A stretch of 64,000 nt of DNA, from NCBI RefSeq assembly GCF_001039355.2, contig NW_019775474.1:1-64000 (forward strand), written 5' to 3'. The notes under the pieces are model-generated. The model saw only the letters and a program-made list of their open reading frames with translations, did no database searches and was not told where the DNA came from. This DNA is from Lingula anatina (lineage: Eukaryota; Brachiopoda; Lingulata; Lingulida; Lingulidae). Below, piece after piece: positions 11,877 through 25,230 of this stretch. The translations under genes and the position numbers were made by a program. Numbering within the stretch: the stretch's first letter is position 1; each line of letters starts with the position of its first letter.

Positions 11877-12087
11877 CTGAAAGATGGTTAAAACAATATA
11901 AACTAGAGGATCAGAGAGNGCCGATTCAGGATCGCAGCGTGCTTTCCAAAGTCTGTGAAGTTAACTGTACTCTTTCCTAATAATTTTTGTATGTGTTTAA
12001 TCTTATATTTTCCAAAATTTATTAACATAAAGCAAATTACGATGCATATTCTAAGCGGAAAGCGTGCTCACAAGATCGGCGCCACGT

Positions 12088-12150
12088 TGAAATTTTGATG
12101 CACATGTTCCAATGTTGTAACCCATTGGGATATGTGCATCAAAATTTTCA
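12088..12150. repeat. Perfect stem-loop
   Basis: Arms 'gaaattttgatgcacat' and 'atgtgcatcaaaattttc' flank inner arms 'ccaatg'/'cattgg' around a short loop. Confidence 0.8.
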
Positions 12151-12843
12151 TATATATATTGCAATGCGTAAAGTGATACAGAAAATACAGAAAATCATGT
12201 CATAAACCAACGTTTTTATCCAACCTCTTAAAGAATTGTTTTTACAAAATTGTCATGATAGTTCAACCAATGAATAACTTAACCATATAAAAACCGGAGT
12301 CGCATTTTATATTTTGTACAGTCGTCTGTGCGTGCAGTCCAAATTTTCTATAACGTTTGCGGAGTTTTGGCTTCCCACATACATGTACGGTACAAAGATA
12401 CCGGGTAGTAGACATATGTGACCATTCGAATTTGCAGGGTTATCCCTCAGTTAAGCCTACCCAGGGTTCCTCAGTGTCCTCGAATTTGTAGTCATCTACC
12501 ATTTTTTTACCAGTTTTGCAGTTTTCAGACTTTTTTCTTGATGACCATCAGAAAAAAAACAAAATCAAACTTAATACATGTATTTACTTCTGTTAAAAAG
12601 GCACGAAGTGGTTGTTTTTCGACTTAGATCCAGCAATCTGTTCTTGTGTTGCTTCATTGATGAATTCAATTCAAGAACTTCTGTCTTACCGAAGCGATTC
12701 TTAAAAGGCATTAAAACGTGATTTCATTCTTTGTTTTCATTAATCAGCCAGAAAAATAAGAAAAGCATCGAAGGAAATTAATTTGGGGAAAAGTTCACAT
12801 AGATACAAAGTTTGTATTTATTGATTCAATAGTCGTTACTTTT

Positions 12844-13310
12844 AAAGCATTTCTTTCTGAATTAATTATATGTCAAATATATGGATTGTTATAGATATAC
12901 AGGTAAAAGACGTTAATCTTCAAGGATCTTTCTAGAGAGATCATATTGTAAAAGCCGAATTAACGCATTAAAGCATTTCTTTCTGAATTAATTATATGTC
13001 AAATATATGGATTGTTATAGATATACAGGTAAAAGACGTTAATGTTCAAGGATCTTTCTAGAGAGATCATATTGTAAAAGTTTGCATTAACGAGTTATGG
13101 GAATGGTGTTCTTCACGGTTCAGGCTAAGTAATATGAACGTTACACTATTCCCGGGAAATAAATAATGGCTTTCACGGGTAACGAAAAATCTCAATGGAG
13201 CCCTCTGAGAAGGGTTCACTAAAGCGCACGCATACACACACACACACACTATAAAAGACGTTAATCTTCAAGGATCTTTCTAGAGAGATCATATTGTAAA
13301 AGTTTGCATA
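12844..13310. repeat. 126-bp tandem duplication plus partial third copy
   Basis: The unit beginning 'taaagcatttctttctg' and ending 'gatcatattgtaaaag' occurs at about 12844-12953 and 12970-13080, nearly identical. The last 55 bases recur at 13252-13310 after an insertion containing a CA array. Confidence 0.9.
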
Positions 13311-14150
13311 ACCTAATTTTTTAATAATTATCAGAGATTTAGGTTCCCGAACCTCAACTACCCCGACTCTCCTGGACCATTGTCGCCCATCATCTAAGTT
13401 ATCCCTCCCCCCCAAAAAAAATAAACACACACACACACACACACTCCACTCCTCCATAATTCATAATTCTGTTTTCCAAATGATCTTTTTGTCTTTTTAT
13501 TTTAACATATTTCCTTTGTGTGCCCTAATTGCTGTAAAGCTTGGTTTGGCGACATGTACTTTTGCAGAAAGCATGCTATGACTACCCATGACGTATTACG
13601 TCATTTCTTTAAGAACATATTTATCCCCCAGTCCCACCTTACTTTCTGTCTTCACTAACACAATTGGGTGATATTTGTGGTGACCGTCACAATCTTGGTT
13701 GAGACAGCATCAAAATCGAGATACCGCAGCCTTTAGAAGGTCCGTCTAGCCAGCAATTATACCTTCGTGTACCTAGATCAATTTTGCCAAGATCGGACCT
13801 TTTCCCGGCAGAAGGGGCAAGTCGTTTGACCCCCCCTCCCCCGCCATGACGTACATGATAGAAACGGTTTCTTTCAAACTTAATTGTACTTCTGATATGT
13901 TATTAGGTATAATATCCAGCGTGCAGGGCCAGCTACCACACTGGGATGTCACACGTGTCTGGGCCGGACAATGGTATGTGACTAAAATAAACCTGACAAA
14001 AATGCCGTTTGATTGGCAAAAATTACACAGACATATTCAACGTGTAGGCTGTTTACTTTTCCTAAGCATGAATATTTCTTTTTCCAAACAAATGTAATGA
14101 CATACAGTATCAAGTACTTAAGTCTAAATTGTTTCATCAGTTTGGTGGAT

Positions 14151-14392
14151 GGTAGTTGTAAAAGCTCTTTTGTCTAAAACTTTAAATTTACTCACATGAG
14201 ATATTTCAATGGAAAATCGGTCATCTTCATCAGTCACTGAGTGACAGATGGCGTTGTGTCACATAGTTGAGACTACTGGGCGTGTGTCACTCACCAACTG
14301 ATGAAAATGGCCTACAGTCCATCGAACAATCTCATGTGAGCAAATTTGCAGTTTGTGACAAAAGAGTATATTTACTACTTTCAAGAACTGTG
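14151..14392. mobile_element. Long inverted repeat, MITE-like
   Basis: The left arm contains 'gctcttttgtc', 'aaattta' and 'ctcacatgagat'. The right arm holds the reverse complements 'atctcatgtgag', 'caaattt' and 'gacaaaagag' in mirrored order. Inner arms 'cttcatcagt' and 'actgatgaaaatg' continue the fold. No coding sequence. Confidence 0.7.
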
Positions 14393-15388
14393 TTTCTGCG
14401 TAACCTTCTTTGGCAGTTGCTTTTATCAAACTAGGTCCTATTGCTTGAACGGGTGCTGGGTCAGTTTGAAAGCTTATTAAACGTAAGTAAAATTTGGCTA
14501 GTTTCTTGTTTTATCACAATACTGTTTAAATTCCCAGTTGCTATTTCAACAAGAAACACCAGTTCTTCCAAGGTCTATCATTATACAACTCTTCCTTGGC
14601 TCATAATATATAGTGGGGTGCCTATTTCCGCAAACTGTCAACATGGACGCCATTCGCCGTAGTGTGGTTTCGTGGAAGGAATATTATAATAAAGGTGATG
14701 GACGATATCAAGCTTTTCAACACTGAGAACTTAGTTTCCTATGCCATTTTATGTAATTACAGTTCAATATTCACTTGTGATGGAGCAGGCCAGTCAACGT
14801 AACCTTATGTACAGAATGTTTAGCAATGAAGATTTACGCAGTTTGTTGCCTGGGCTAAATTGTCTCTGAACACTCAGCTGATAGCCACTCGTGTCCATAC
14901 ATTGAACAAGACTCCTCAGGCGTAGCACAACAATATGAACTTTATTACGAAACAAACAGCTGCGGATATTCACAGTATGAAGCTCCCACCCCACCTCCCA
15001 TTTGTTGCATATTTCCATTTACAGGGCATACCGAGTAAGTATGACCAGGCTTTTTTGTAGTGCAGTGCATGACACATCGCTGCGACAAGATTGGATTCAA
15101 TGGCACAGCGTGAAGATAACTTCTTACGTTTACAAAGGTCTGCAGTATAAATGACATCACCAACAAACTTGAAATAAAAAACTTCATTGAGTACAACTAA
15201 TTCGTAAAAACGGGACGCTCTGCATGCGCAGTTTGTGATAATTTTATCAATATGTGCCCTAAACAAATGACGCTAGATTATTCCAATTACCAGAATCCAC
15301 TGGTTTGAAATAAGACTTTAGGCGTGTGATGCAAGCACATTTCTTTCAACGTTATGATAGCTCTTTCTTTAAAATGACGGTATTTTTT

Positions 15389-15394
15389 TTTATT
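15389..15394 (-). terminator. Candidate poly(A) signal of the RhoGEF gene
   Basis: AATAAA on the minus strand about 110 bases beyond the TAG at 15504-15506. Confidence 0.4.
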
Positions 15395-15503
15395 TCGTAG
15401 AACACAAGTCACATCACGATTATCTCTTCACCAAAATGTTTTGTTAACTGTAACGTGTCAGTCATTTTGATTTCCCCGAGTAATAGTCGCTTTAAATAAT
15501 TTT

Positions 15504-18500
15504 CTAAAGATAAACTGAATCCACTGATTTTGTTTTATGTTGGACAAAACTCTTTGGCAACGTTCCATAACCAGACATATCTATTGTCTGCGACCGTTCG
15601 TGTATCCGCCTCATTTCACTCCTCTTTTTGACCAGTCTGGGAGAGTTCCTGCTGTCAGGAACTAATTGTGGCGTAACTGTCAGTGTTTGAGACACAGCAC
15701 CAGTGTTGCTTGGGTTGAGGTTTTCTTTGAATGAGTTATGCCTGCTCGCATTTCTGTCACCGTTGTATTTTTCTTTGGCTTCTCGGAGGTTGTCAAGCCA
15801 CGCCGCCTAGAAAGAAGAAATCGTCCTTACTAATGGCGTTTATTAAGTTTTTCTAATCTCACGTTAACAGAACAGTAATACAAGCACTGTATTTTGGGTA
15901 GTGTTTAATATTTATAGTATTCATATATCCCATCATGTCTTCTCACAGCAATCGCATGTACCAAAGCACAAAAATATGGCATTCAGTCTTGTCGTTTATA
16001 AGACGCGGCCTTTGGGACTGCATGTGATTTGGTGTTCCGCTAGTGTTTATGCGTGTAATTCGCCAAGACGCAATCCAAAAATAAAATGTATGGAAGACGA
16101 GCTTCGAGTTGGTTAATAAAAATGGATTCTTGTTTTTAAACATTTTAGAAAAGTATTTATCAAGTAACTTTCTTCAAACCGGGATAGAAATAAACAAGAA
16201 AACTATACCTCCTTAAAACTGCGATACCACTGTAGTAAACATATATATGTAAGTGATACAAAATATAATAATGTGATAAATGGAAGGGTGTAGATATTTT
16301 AAGACTGCTCAAGGAGCTTACTTTATAGAATCATTTTCCAGTTTTACAAGCCCCTGACCATTAATATACGCTTATAGTGTAAACATGCAATGCTTACCTT
16401 TGCTGTCTCTGATGGAGCTTGGAATGTGTAAATTCCAACTATTTGCTGAAACCTCGTTATTTGCACTATTACGAAGGCGTTTTTCAACCCATTAGCTGGA
16501 AGTGGAATGTAAGAACCAACGATTGTAAAATGCATTAAAGTAATGGTTGTGGTATTTTTTTGATGAACACCAAAATAGTACTTCTGTGGATTAAGTGGAT
16601 ATTCGTTGCACTGAAGGTTGTAGTCAAATCAACAATGAAGTTTCATCTAGTTCACTGACTACTAACCACTTTAATTCTAGAAAGATCAATTTAGATTGTG
16701 ACAACACGAGCACGTGGCAAAATGCCAGAGATTTTTAAAGAATTGAATGATACCTAGGAACAACAACTTGTAGTAAATAAGTCAGTTTTTTTAATAAGAG
16801 AAATCAAATATTAAAGCTATGGCGACTTATGAGTGAGTTGTTAAGATACCAGTGCACGAACATAGGAACTCTGTAACTTTCACACTCTCTTACTTTAGGG
16901 AAAGACTTTTTACGGCGCACCATGACAGGCAAAAGCTCAAAAAATTGTTTGTTATGTAAAAGGTGGGGACATTTTTTTGGCTACACCTTTACCACAAACG
17001 CGTTTTGTTCAAGCACATTTCTCTTTCCATTGCTGGTATATTAATATCATTGCATACTATTTAAGAACTGTGGTCTACATACATGTACGCTTCTTCTAGT
17101 TAGGAAGACTTGATTCTTGGTTCTTTTAACTTTTTTTCCCATGAAACTGAAAGTTGTCTTGGTAATATTGCCCCCTCCCCCTTAAGCACCTACCTTGTGC
17201 CTCGGCTGGCCCTACGTCATGCAGACTGAACCGGTCCAAAGAAATGGGCTGCCTGTACACTGTGTATGTCCCGGGGGACGCATCAGCTTTGTAGTTGTTG
17301 GGGTTCTGATCAACCACTGACGTTTTCTGTGTGAAATATGAAATCTTTATCAAGGTATCCATGTGAAGCTTAGTAAGAATATTAAGCATGATTAAAACAT
17401 TAGACTTCAAGTTATTAGACTTCAATATTAGACGTCAAATTTTATTTCATCTGTTCACTCAAAATGAAAATTAAAGATGGCCTGCTATATAGTCAACGTT
17501 TTGGTTATGTAAAAAATGTCATTTAAGTTGACCCTGTAGACTCAACGCGGCATGCAGTGCGGAACAAAATGTATCAAGCACCTGACTGTAAAAACATTTG
17601 GACCTTCACTGACGGTACATTAGGGATGACATAACTAGATGCAGGTGTGACATGTGAATGGACGTCCGCTAGGAACCGTAGTCCGTTCCATATTACTTTG
17701 TTCAGCTGACATCCGTCCCATATACTAACCCCAATACCTCCGCCTACCCCTAACCTGTACTAATCATATGGAACCCCGGACTTCCATTGCTAGGACTACC
17801 ATTCCTGTCACACTGGTACTAAAATGCGCCAGGCGGAAGACAAAATAAAATGTCGCATATGATGCACCATATGTTAGACAATCACTGCGAGGCTTAGCTA
17901 CATTTCCATTATTAAGAAAAGTTTTGCCTACGCTACATGCACTGTGGTTGTTCATTAGGTAAAAACACACCTTTTTAAATAACGTGTCCTTACCTTTCGA
18001 TGACTTTTCTTCAATTTGGTCAGCAGGAATATATCGTCGAAGAGGAAAATATACATCTCTTGTCCTTTTGATTGCTCTGTGGTAGGGGAAAAAATATATA
18101 TAACTGCTGTTAACTGCTCTTCACGTACATTTATGTAGATAAGGAGGCAAATTAGCCCCAAAACACAAAACACACACTTCATCAAGTTATCTCTTTACAA
18201 TGTTCTTGCAACTTCCCAGTTAGGATTATACTCAGAATACCGGCATTTGCCGACTTTTCTAGAATTCATACTGTTGTCGAACGGTAGGTGAATTGGAATC
18301 ATAGTATAAGCTCATGTGACTTAATTGGTTGAGCTTCATGTCACTTGGGATTTGATAAAGAAACCTAAATACATACCAACTAATGTCACCGGGCCCTCGT
18401 ACATGAGATGTCTCTTTGGGCTGGCCAACAAACGTTCACACGGCTGCTGACTCAATGTAGATTTCAAAAACTAAAATAAAATAATATATACTGTAGAAAT

Positions 18501-18645
18501 AAATATCATAATAGGAACTGTAGATATAAATATAAAAATAGATATTATAGATATAAATATGGGGAAAACATGCGACAGCTTTTGTTAACACTCGTGGCGA
18601 CATTATGCGTCTACAAATTTACTACTAATAATAAAGGCTTTTGCA

Positions 18646-18712
<67 letters not shown>

Positions 18713-21700
18713 ACATACATATAAAAGGGAAATTTATTTCCATGTCAAGTTTAAAAAGATAAATAAGACTGCCTAAAATGAAAAAAAATTGATATGTATC
18801 GACAAAAATGTCCTAGTTTTAAAGAGATGTGGCAGTTGGATAAAAGATTTTTTTAAGTTTCCTTCCTCTAAAAGTTAAGTCAACTTTTGCCAAAAAGAAC
18901 CCTTAAAATACCATAAGCAGGGCGAGTTTTATTAATCATAATCTTTTCTGTTTTAGAAAAAATTCTTTCCATATAAATGCTTCTCAGAAGGGGAACATCC
19001 AAACTCACGATTCTACGGCACGAAGCAGTAAGTTTTATCTAATTTCTTACTGTCTTCTTTTGTAGCATGACTATACTATACTGTTATTGCGAATGAAAAA
19101 AAAAATTTAGTCAAGCATTCTATAATAATACGATAGATTCATTCTTTCAGTTTTACTTTAAAAGTATATCGTTGTATTCTGCTTTAATGCATTACGGCTC
19201 GTTCTATCAGCGACTGATCTTGGAATTATTTTTCATTTGGAATCGCAAAAATAACAGATATGACAATCATGAGACTCGCAAAAGAAGGTGCAGGTTTACC
19301 TCGGGAATAAATGACTTTGGGTCCGTTTCTGAAATAGACGGCCAGACTATCTGATGCTGAATCTCCAAAACCCGCTCAAAGTTTTTGACCCACTTCATTT
19401 TATCATTAAGTTGCTCTGAAATGAAACGTAGGTCAGAGATCAAAGCCAGAGTTCAAAGGCGCATGCTTGAGTATCATGCTGAAATGGAAATCCAAAGCAT
19501 TATGTCACATTTGATGGAGATTGCACATTTGATATTCTCATACCGATAAGTTAAGGATAGCGAAAAAACATTTTTGTGTCTGTTCTATTTTGTTGCCTTG
19601 TGTACATTTTTGTTAAATAATAAATAAATGATAAATTAAGCAACTGCAGGTCCATCTTCCCAAATCAACTACATGTACCTAATGATTTCTCTACGTCTTC
19701 TATTGATTCTGTGAGCTGCATCCTTTCCTCTGTATTTTCTGTGTACTTTCTTATCTCTTTGAGCAAGAGAGGCATTTTTGTCCAATGTTGCATTGGTGCC
19801 ACCAGGAGATCTGTTAGCTGCAGTCTGTTACACCTAGGGTCTTGGGAGCACCACTAAAAAAGATGTAACTTTAAGTCACCAGCTGGTAAAATAACTTATT
19901 ATGCACATGGAAACAGACGGGTTAAAATGTGCCTACTCCAGTACATTTGTGACAATTTAGGAATTACTCTAGTTCACGTATTTCCAGAGCCAACTGTATA
20001 AACCCTACAAACAAAACACAAAACCTGGGCTGTCTTCGTAGATAAACGAACACATGAAGACAGAATACATAACATTAATACGATTAAGAACATAGAAATA
20101 TCGATTGCTCCGCCTATAACTCAGCAGTGGGTACACTACCACTAATAAGTATGAATACAGTGCACATCAATTACTTATAAAACTGGTAAATTTTAGTCTA
20201 TTTATTTCAAACCTCAATGCTAGACTTATAAAAATAGTCACATCACGATCTCGGTACACATGTTATTTCGTCTCACGTGACTTACTGCCGAGGTGTTCAT
20301 CTTTTTTCCATTAGGCTTACATTTATCCGGTACGTTTGCTCAGTTTGCTTTTATTATAGTATTGACGCATATTCGTAGATATATATATCGTAATCCCAAG
20401 TTCTGGATAATTTTTCCTTTGTCATAATCATGTAATTGAGCACATCAAAGTTTTCTATTAAGTATAATTCTGTTTATAACACAAATAATGTGTTTCAGTG
20501 AGATGAGAATGAATATTCAATGGCATATTTAAGTATACATTTGACCTAAAGTAATGGACACGGACGCCTGACTTTGCTCACTTTTATCTTCGTAGAATCC
20601 GGGTGCAGTGAATCAATTCGTTTATTTTTTTTCGTTTATATGAAAATTCTAAAATATCATTACTATCTAATTTAGTTATTTACTTTGATTAATTGGATGA
20701 TTCCTTTTTTTCGAAAGGCAATTGTCTCTTTCCCATGAGAGGTAGCATTTATTCTGGTGATTTCCCCATTTCACTATGCCCTACCTTGTCGAATTCTCCG
20801 AACTCCTCGTGTTGTTTTCGCACGTTCTCAAGATGCGCTAGGGCATTGGAATAATTCAAACAATACCGGTGATACACCTCCCCGTTTCTGGAATGTTTGG
20901 TTAACTGGAACACAGAAATACAGAATGAAATGACAGAATTAATTTGTATTTGTGCTGGAGCCTTACTTAAACAAAGCAGTCTTATTTCTTTCCTTAGTTA
21001 CAGTGAAATATTTATCACAAAGACTCGACTCTTGTTTTGTGTAATTATGTGTGCGGTATATATAGGAAAGAGGGTCGTTCAAAATTATCACCCATGAGTG
21101 AACTATTAAAAACGAAAATTGTTAGATAATTTACTGATACTTCCTGGTGCAAGTACACCCTAACTGCGATTTTAATATTAAAATATTAATGCCAAACACG
21201 TATACACTCCATATTTATAGTCATTTCAATGTATGTGCTTCCTTCGCCTACGTTGACTAGTGTAACGCATTGTTTGAATAAATTATACATGTATCTCATT
21301 TTTGAAGTTCTTTTCAATGTAACAAGCAAAGCTGATTAAGACCTTGGGTTTACTGGAAAATAGCTTTTTGATTTGATTCATACGACTACATAGGCTATGA
21401 TAATAGGATCAGATTAAAATTATTTAATGTAGACGTATAATAGGGTCTTACATGTATATACAAAAACTTTTTCCAATCGTCGACTTTCATGCAACAATCA
21501 TGCAACAGAAATCTTAACCTTTCTGTAGTTAAAAAAAATACTTGATACTCCATTCTGATTGCTTTGAAATAAAGATAACTGAGGCAGGTTGCTCCTGGTT
21601 AAGGAACGGTACTGTATGCATGCAGAAGCTGTGAAAATGCACCGGCCCAAAATAAGAAATGGCCAGGTAGTAACAAATTACGACATTAGGTCGTAGGAAC

Positions 21701-22612
21701 CTAAGGGCCACAAGTCTATGGGAAGGAGGAGCAGGGAGCAAAAGTACGGTTCCCAAAATCATACAGTTAGGACAGACAAAATCTGTAAGTTGTTTTTGCC
21801 AAATAATAAAAAAAAAACACATATGGCGTTAGTCAGGTGGAGATAATTTATGAGCGATCACAAAAATCACATTTCCTCCCTCCATTAACATACCCCGACC
21901 GACCCTTAAACTTAGCTGTTATGCGAGTTAAACATACAGAACTTTTTTCACAAAAAATAGTAATAGTCTACCGATCCTCTTTCTAGAGAGACGCTCATGT
22001 AAACCAACTTATCAGTTTTCTCTAGCCTTAAAAACCATGATCTGCAGCTGGTAGAACAATAAGTGTGATTTCTAGAAAACAGCAAATTACTTACCCTTTC
22101 AAAGGCACTTATTAACGCGGCTGTGCTACCAAAACACGTGGGCCCCATGTCCTTGAGCAGAGATGCCAGGAAGTCTTTGCAGAATGTATAACTCACCTAA
22201 TGTTCGAAAATGAGAGAGTGTAGTAAGGATGACTTAACCTACCTTGTGCAGTTAGCGTAGTAAAATATAATTATTATTTCTAGTGAAATGTTTGTTTCAA
22301 TGCTATCTCTAATGCTGTGTGGATAAAATGGACAGGTAAACAAAAAACGCAATTCGCAATTTGTCTTAAACTTTCAGATTAAAAAAGTTTAGCTAAACTA
22401 CTTCTCAGTTATTTTTAGCGAAAGTGCCACGGCGTAAACACGTTAATTAAAACATGCAGCTTTTCCAGATATGGTCAATAATATCAACTTGTTGCAGAAA
22501 TAGACTTAATACTTACATAGCACAGTTCGTCTAAATTACCAAAGAGCTCCTGGACATCAGCTGACATCAAGAAACCTTCTACTTGGACCTTTTTCAAAGG
22601 TTCCATAAAACA
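15504..22612 (-). CDS. DH-PH Rho guanine nucleotide exchange factor, PLEKHG-like (5' incomplete)
   Basis: Ten exons, 5' to 3': 22517-22612, 22095-22196, 20785-20904, 19679-19853, 19300-19415, 18377-18470, 17994-18076, 17194-17326, 16398-16495, 15504-15806. They sum to 1,320 nt (439 residues) and every phase closes. The first six encode a Dbl-homology domain, with the diagnostic block DPRCNRLQLTDLLVAP followed by MQHWTKMPLLL. The next four encode a PH domain (MYEGPVTLV, IFLFDDIFLLTK, NAFVIVQITRFQQ, AAWLDNLREAKEKY), then a 75-residue Ser-rich tail ending SVDSVYL. Such proteins load GTP onto Rho-family GTPases at membranes. PLEKHG7 seems the closest family member by memory, but the subfamily is uncertain. 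The start of the DH domain is missing and no exon for it was found between 22613 and the KMT2 3' end; an ATG at 22604-22606 is in frame but would truncate the domain. Confidence 0.8.
18651..18709. repeat. (AT)n microsatellite
   Basis: About 29 uninterrupted AT dinucleotides in an intron of the RhoGEF gene. Confidence 0.95.
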
Positions 22613-23076
22613 CTGCAATGGATATAAAACTGTTATATAACGATGATGTTATTACACCCCAAGAATCGTTTCATTCATAGCAGTGTAGTTTTACAGAACG
22701 GGCAACTAATGGATAGACTAACGATTTTGCCAGAGTTTGCCTGTGAAGTATTTACTGACTAAATGTATGGGCCTAACTAGCTGGAATTTTTATTTGAATT
22801 ATTTTCCATGCTGTCAATAACAAAACGCATGACCTCTGTATGCTCTCTATGAACCTATCGCTTCCGATTAAACTGAGGGAAAGAAAATGAGTATCATTAG
22901 TATTTCACTTTATTTTCCGTAATTTCAGTCTGTGTGTCGATCGATCTTAATTCTCGATAGTACTTTTATTTCATTACTTTACCAAATACAGAGATATCAA
23001 AGAGCTTAATTCGGTAGGTAACAGAACAGAATAAATTCAGTTAGATTCTGACTAGAACTACGGGTGCGCATCTTAT
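22613..23076. other. No exon recognised upstream of the RhoGEF
   Basis: This is where the exon encoding the beginning of the DH domain would be expected. I see no acceptor-donor pair with DH-like coding on the minus strand. Confidence 0.4.
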
Positions 23077-23687
23077 GCCCCTATTTCACACAGACCACGA
23101 ATCCCCAGGAATTGACAAATTTCAGGATTCGTGAGGATTCGTGTTATTTTGCCAATTTTCTGGTCTAATTCGACACGCTCTACGATTCAGATGCGATACA
23201 GGTGCGATAGTGTTACGAATATTCGTGGGATTCGGCTGGAATCGCACAAATATAGTCCAGAAATTCACTACGANATACCAGTATGTTATGCCCCTATTTC
23301 ACACAGACCACGAATCCCACGAATCGCCAGGAATTGACAAATTTCAGGATTCGTGAGGATTTGTGAGATTTTGCAAATTTTCTGGCCTAATTCGACACGC
23401 TCTACATGTACGATTCAGTTACGATACAGGTGCGATAGTGTTACCGTCGGAATTTTCGTGGGATTCGGCTGGAATCGCACGAATATTGTCAAAAAATTCA
23501 CTACGATTTTTTGGAATCGGGAGTTCGTGGCCAAAATTTTGAACAGCTCAAAATTTTTGCCACGAATTCCCGACTGATCAAGAATTGCAAGAACTGACTA
23601 CGATTATATACGAATCTGTTAAGAACTTCACGAACCGATTACGATTTGTCAATTCCTGACGATTCGTGGTCTGTGTGAAATAGGGGC
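23077..23687. mobile_element. Fold-back (TIR) element with an adjoining truncated copy
   Basis: The complete copy spans 23290-23687. It starts GCCCCTATTTCACACAGACC and ends with the exact reverse complement. The interior is one long imperfect hairpin, for example 'gttcgtggccaaaattttga' against 'tcaaaatttttgccacgaa', and repeats CGAATC-type words. A truncated copy (23077-23273) precedes it in the same orientation and stops at an ambiguous base (N at 23274). Open frames inside it are fortuitous. This is a non-autonomous DNA element. Confidence 0.85.
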
Positions 23688-23884
23688 ATTATGGGTGGTA
23701 GCGGGGAACAGGTTATGCGCAACACTGTTCAGCTGACCCTATATATCGCCAGCATATACAACCCCGGATTGGGTCTTAGTGCATCTGGTAACACAAAGCA
23801 TATCACAAGCATGTACCAATGAGTAGCTTGTGTGATTTGCTCATCTTGAAATAAAAAAACACCACCAGCATACTTTTAACCACT

Positions 23885-23890
23885 TTTATT
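23885..23890 (-). terminator. Candidate poly(A) signal of the KMT2 gene
   Basis: AATAAA(A) on the minus strand, giving a 3' UTR of about 1.35 kb (25230 to about 23865). That interval holds no other gene I can support. Confidence 0.35.
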
Positions 23891-25230
23891 CAGTTAACAG
23901 ATAGGAATTCACAATATTGCTAATAAGAATGAATCAAAACATCTTCAATCAAGGTATTGTGCGTACACTCGGCGTCGCTATAAGTCTATATTACGACAAC
24001 CATTAAGTTGTCTTTCAAATTCTTGAACATTTACCAACTACTGGTCATCTTGTCGAAAAAAGTATTTGTTCCAATAATAACTGCTATTCACAGTAATTTT
24101 TTAATGTTACTTAATGTAGTACTGACTTGTTGGAACTAGATGAGGGTCGTGACAAGGTTGGAAAAGAGATTAGATAACAAATATCTAATATTAAAATAAA
24201 TGACGTCATTCAAATATGAAATTGGCCCACCCCCTTGAAAAAAAAAAAAACGTTGACTTTAAATAATAATGCCCATGAATGAAGTAATATTCAGCAATAT
24301 AATGCTTTTGTACAACCATCTTCAACACTGAATTATGAATTTTGAACCAATGGGTTTCTACAATGAATGATAATGAAGAAAGGTCTTTTTGGGAACATTA
24401 AGGCTTCTTAAGAAATCAAGTATTGGAATATTTACCTATATTATTTATATATGCAGATTGTTGTTTTAAAAACATGTCTTTTGTCTTCCTACCATAGCTG
24501 TCATGTAAGTTTTGACAAATATCAACAGATTCAGTCAGTCCATCAGGGTTTTTCCCATCCTCTCTAGTCTTATGTTCTGGAGAAATAAAAATTCTAATTT
24601 TCAGATTCTTTTGTGCTTCATTGGAGATATAACAGTTTCTACTCATCAGAATCTAGTCAGCAAATCACCAAGAAAATTGACCTTATCATCAAATGTACCT
24701 TCTGCTTTACTGTTTACAATAATGTTTCATCAATCACATACATTTCATCTTTCTGGCAAGTTAAGCACAAAGGTGACTTTTGTAGACCACATTGTCTTCA
24801 TGGCTCAGGCCTTCATGCATTGGTTTAAAAGGCTTAAGGGAGAGTCAGATGGAGTTGGAAGGTTCTGTCACATCATCAAGTTCTCAAATGTAAGATGTTC
24901 TCCTTTTTTTGTAGGTAAAAGAAACCCCCCTTTTATAAAAGTCAGATAATATTAGAAGACATTATGCGATGCTTCAGGGTCCAGAGACCATTTAAATGCA
25001 ATGACAGCGGGGATTTCAAAATTGACACCACCCTCCTCGATTAAATCCTGTTTCCTCTCTGTAACCACAGATAATTCCATCACCCACAGAAGTAAATTTG
25101 GCCCATATCATTCTGGAGATCTCCAGACAAGTCACATTTCACCTTTCTTAATTCTCAAGTCTGGTTCTTGTGACCCACTTAAGAGCATGATCTGGGTCAT
25201 ATTTGACAATGACAAATGCCATATCGAAAT

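Larger units (their letters stand above)
11877..15503. other. Intergenic stretch, repeats only
   Basis: No supportable gene. It contains a stem-loop (12088-12150), a 126-bp tandem duplication (12844-13085) with a third partial copy (13252-13310), CA arrays near 13225 and 13425, and a long imperfect inverted repeat (14151-14392). The unfound first exon of gene B should lie in its left part. Confidence 0.55.

Noticed and set aside
12284-12293. Plus-strand CATATAAAAA as a TATA box
   Set aside because: No gene or splice donor follows it on the plus strand.
23131-23577. Plus-strand ORFs rich in Arg/Ile
   Set aside because: They lie wholly within the fold-back element and reflect its repeated CGAATC words.
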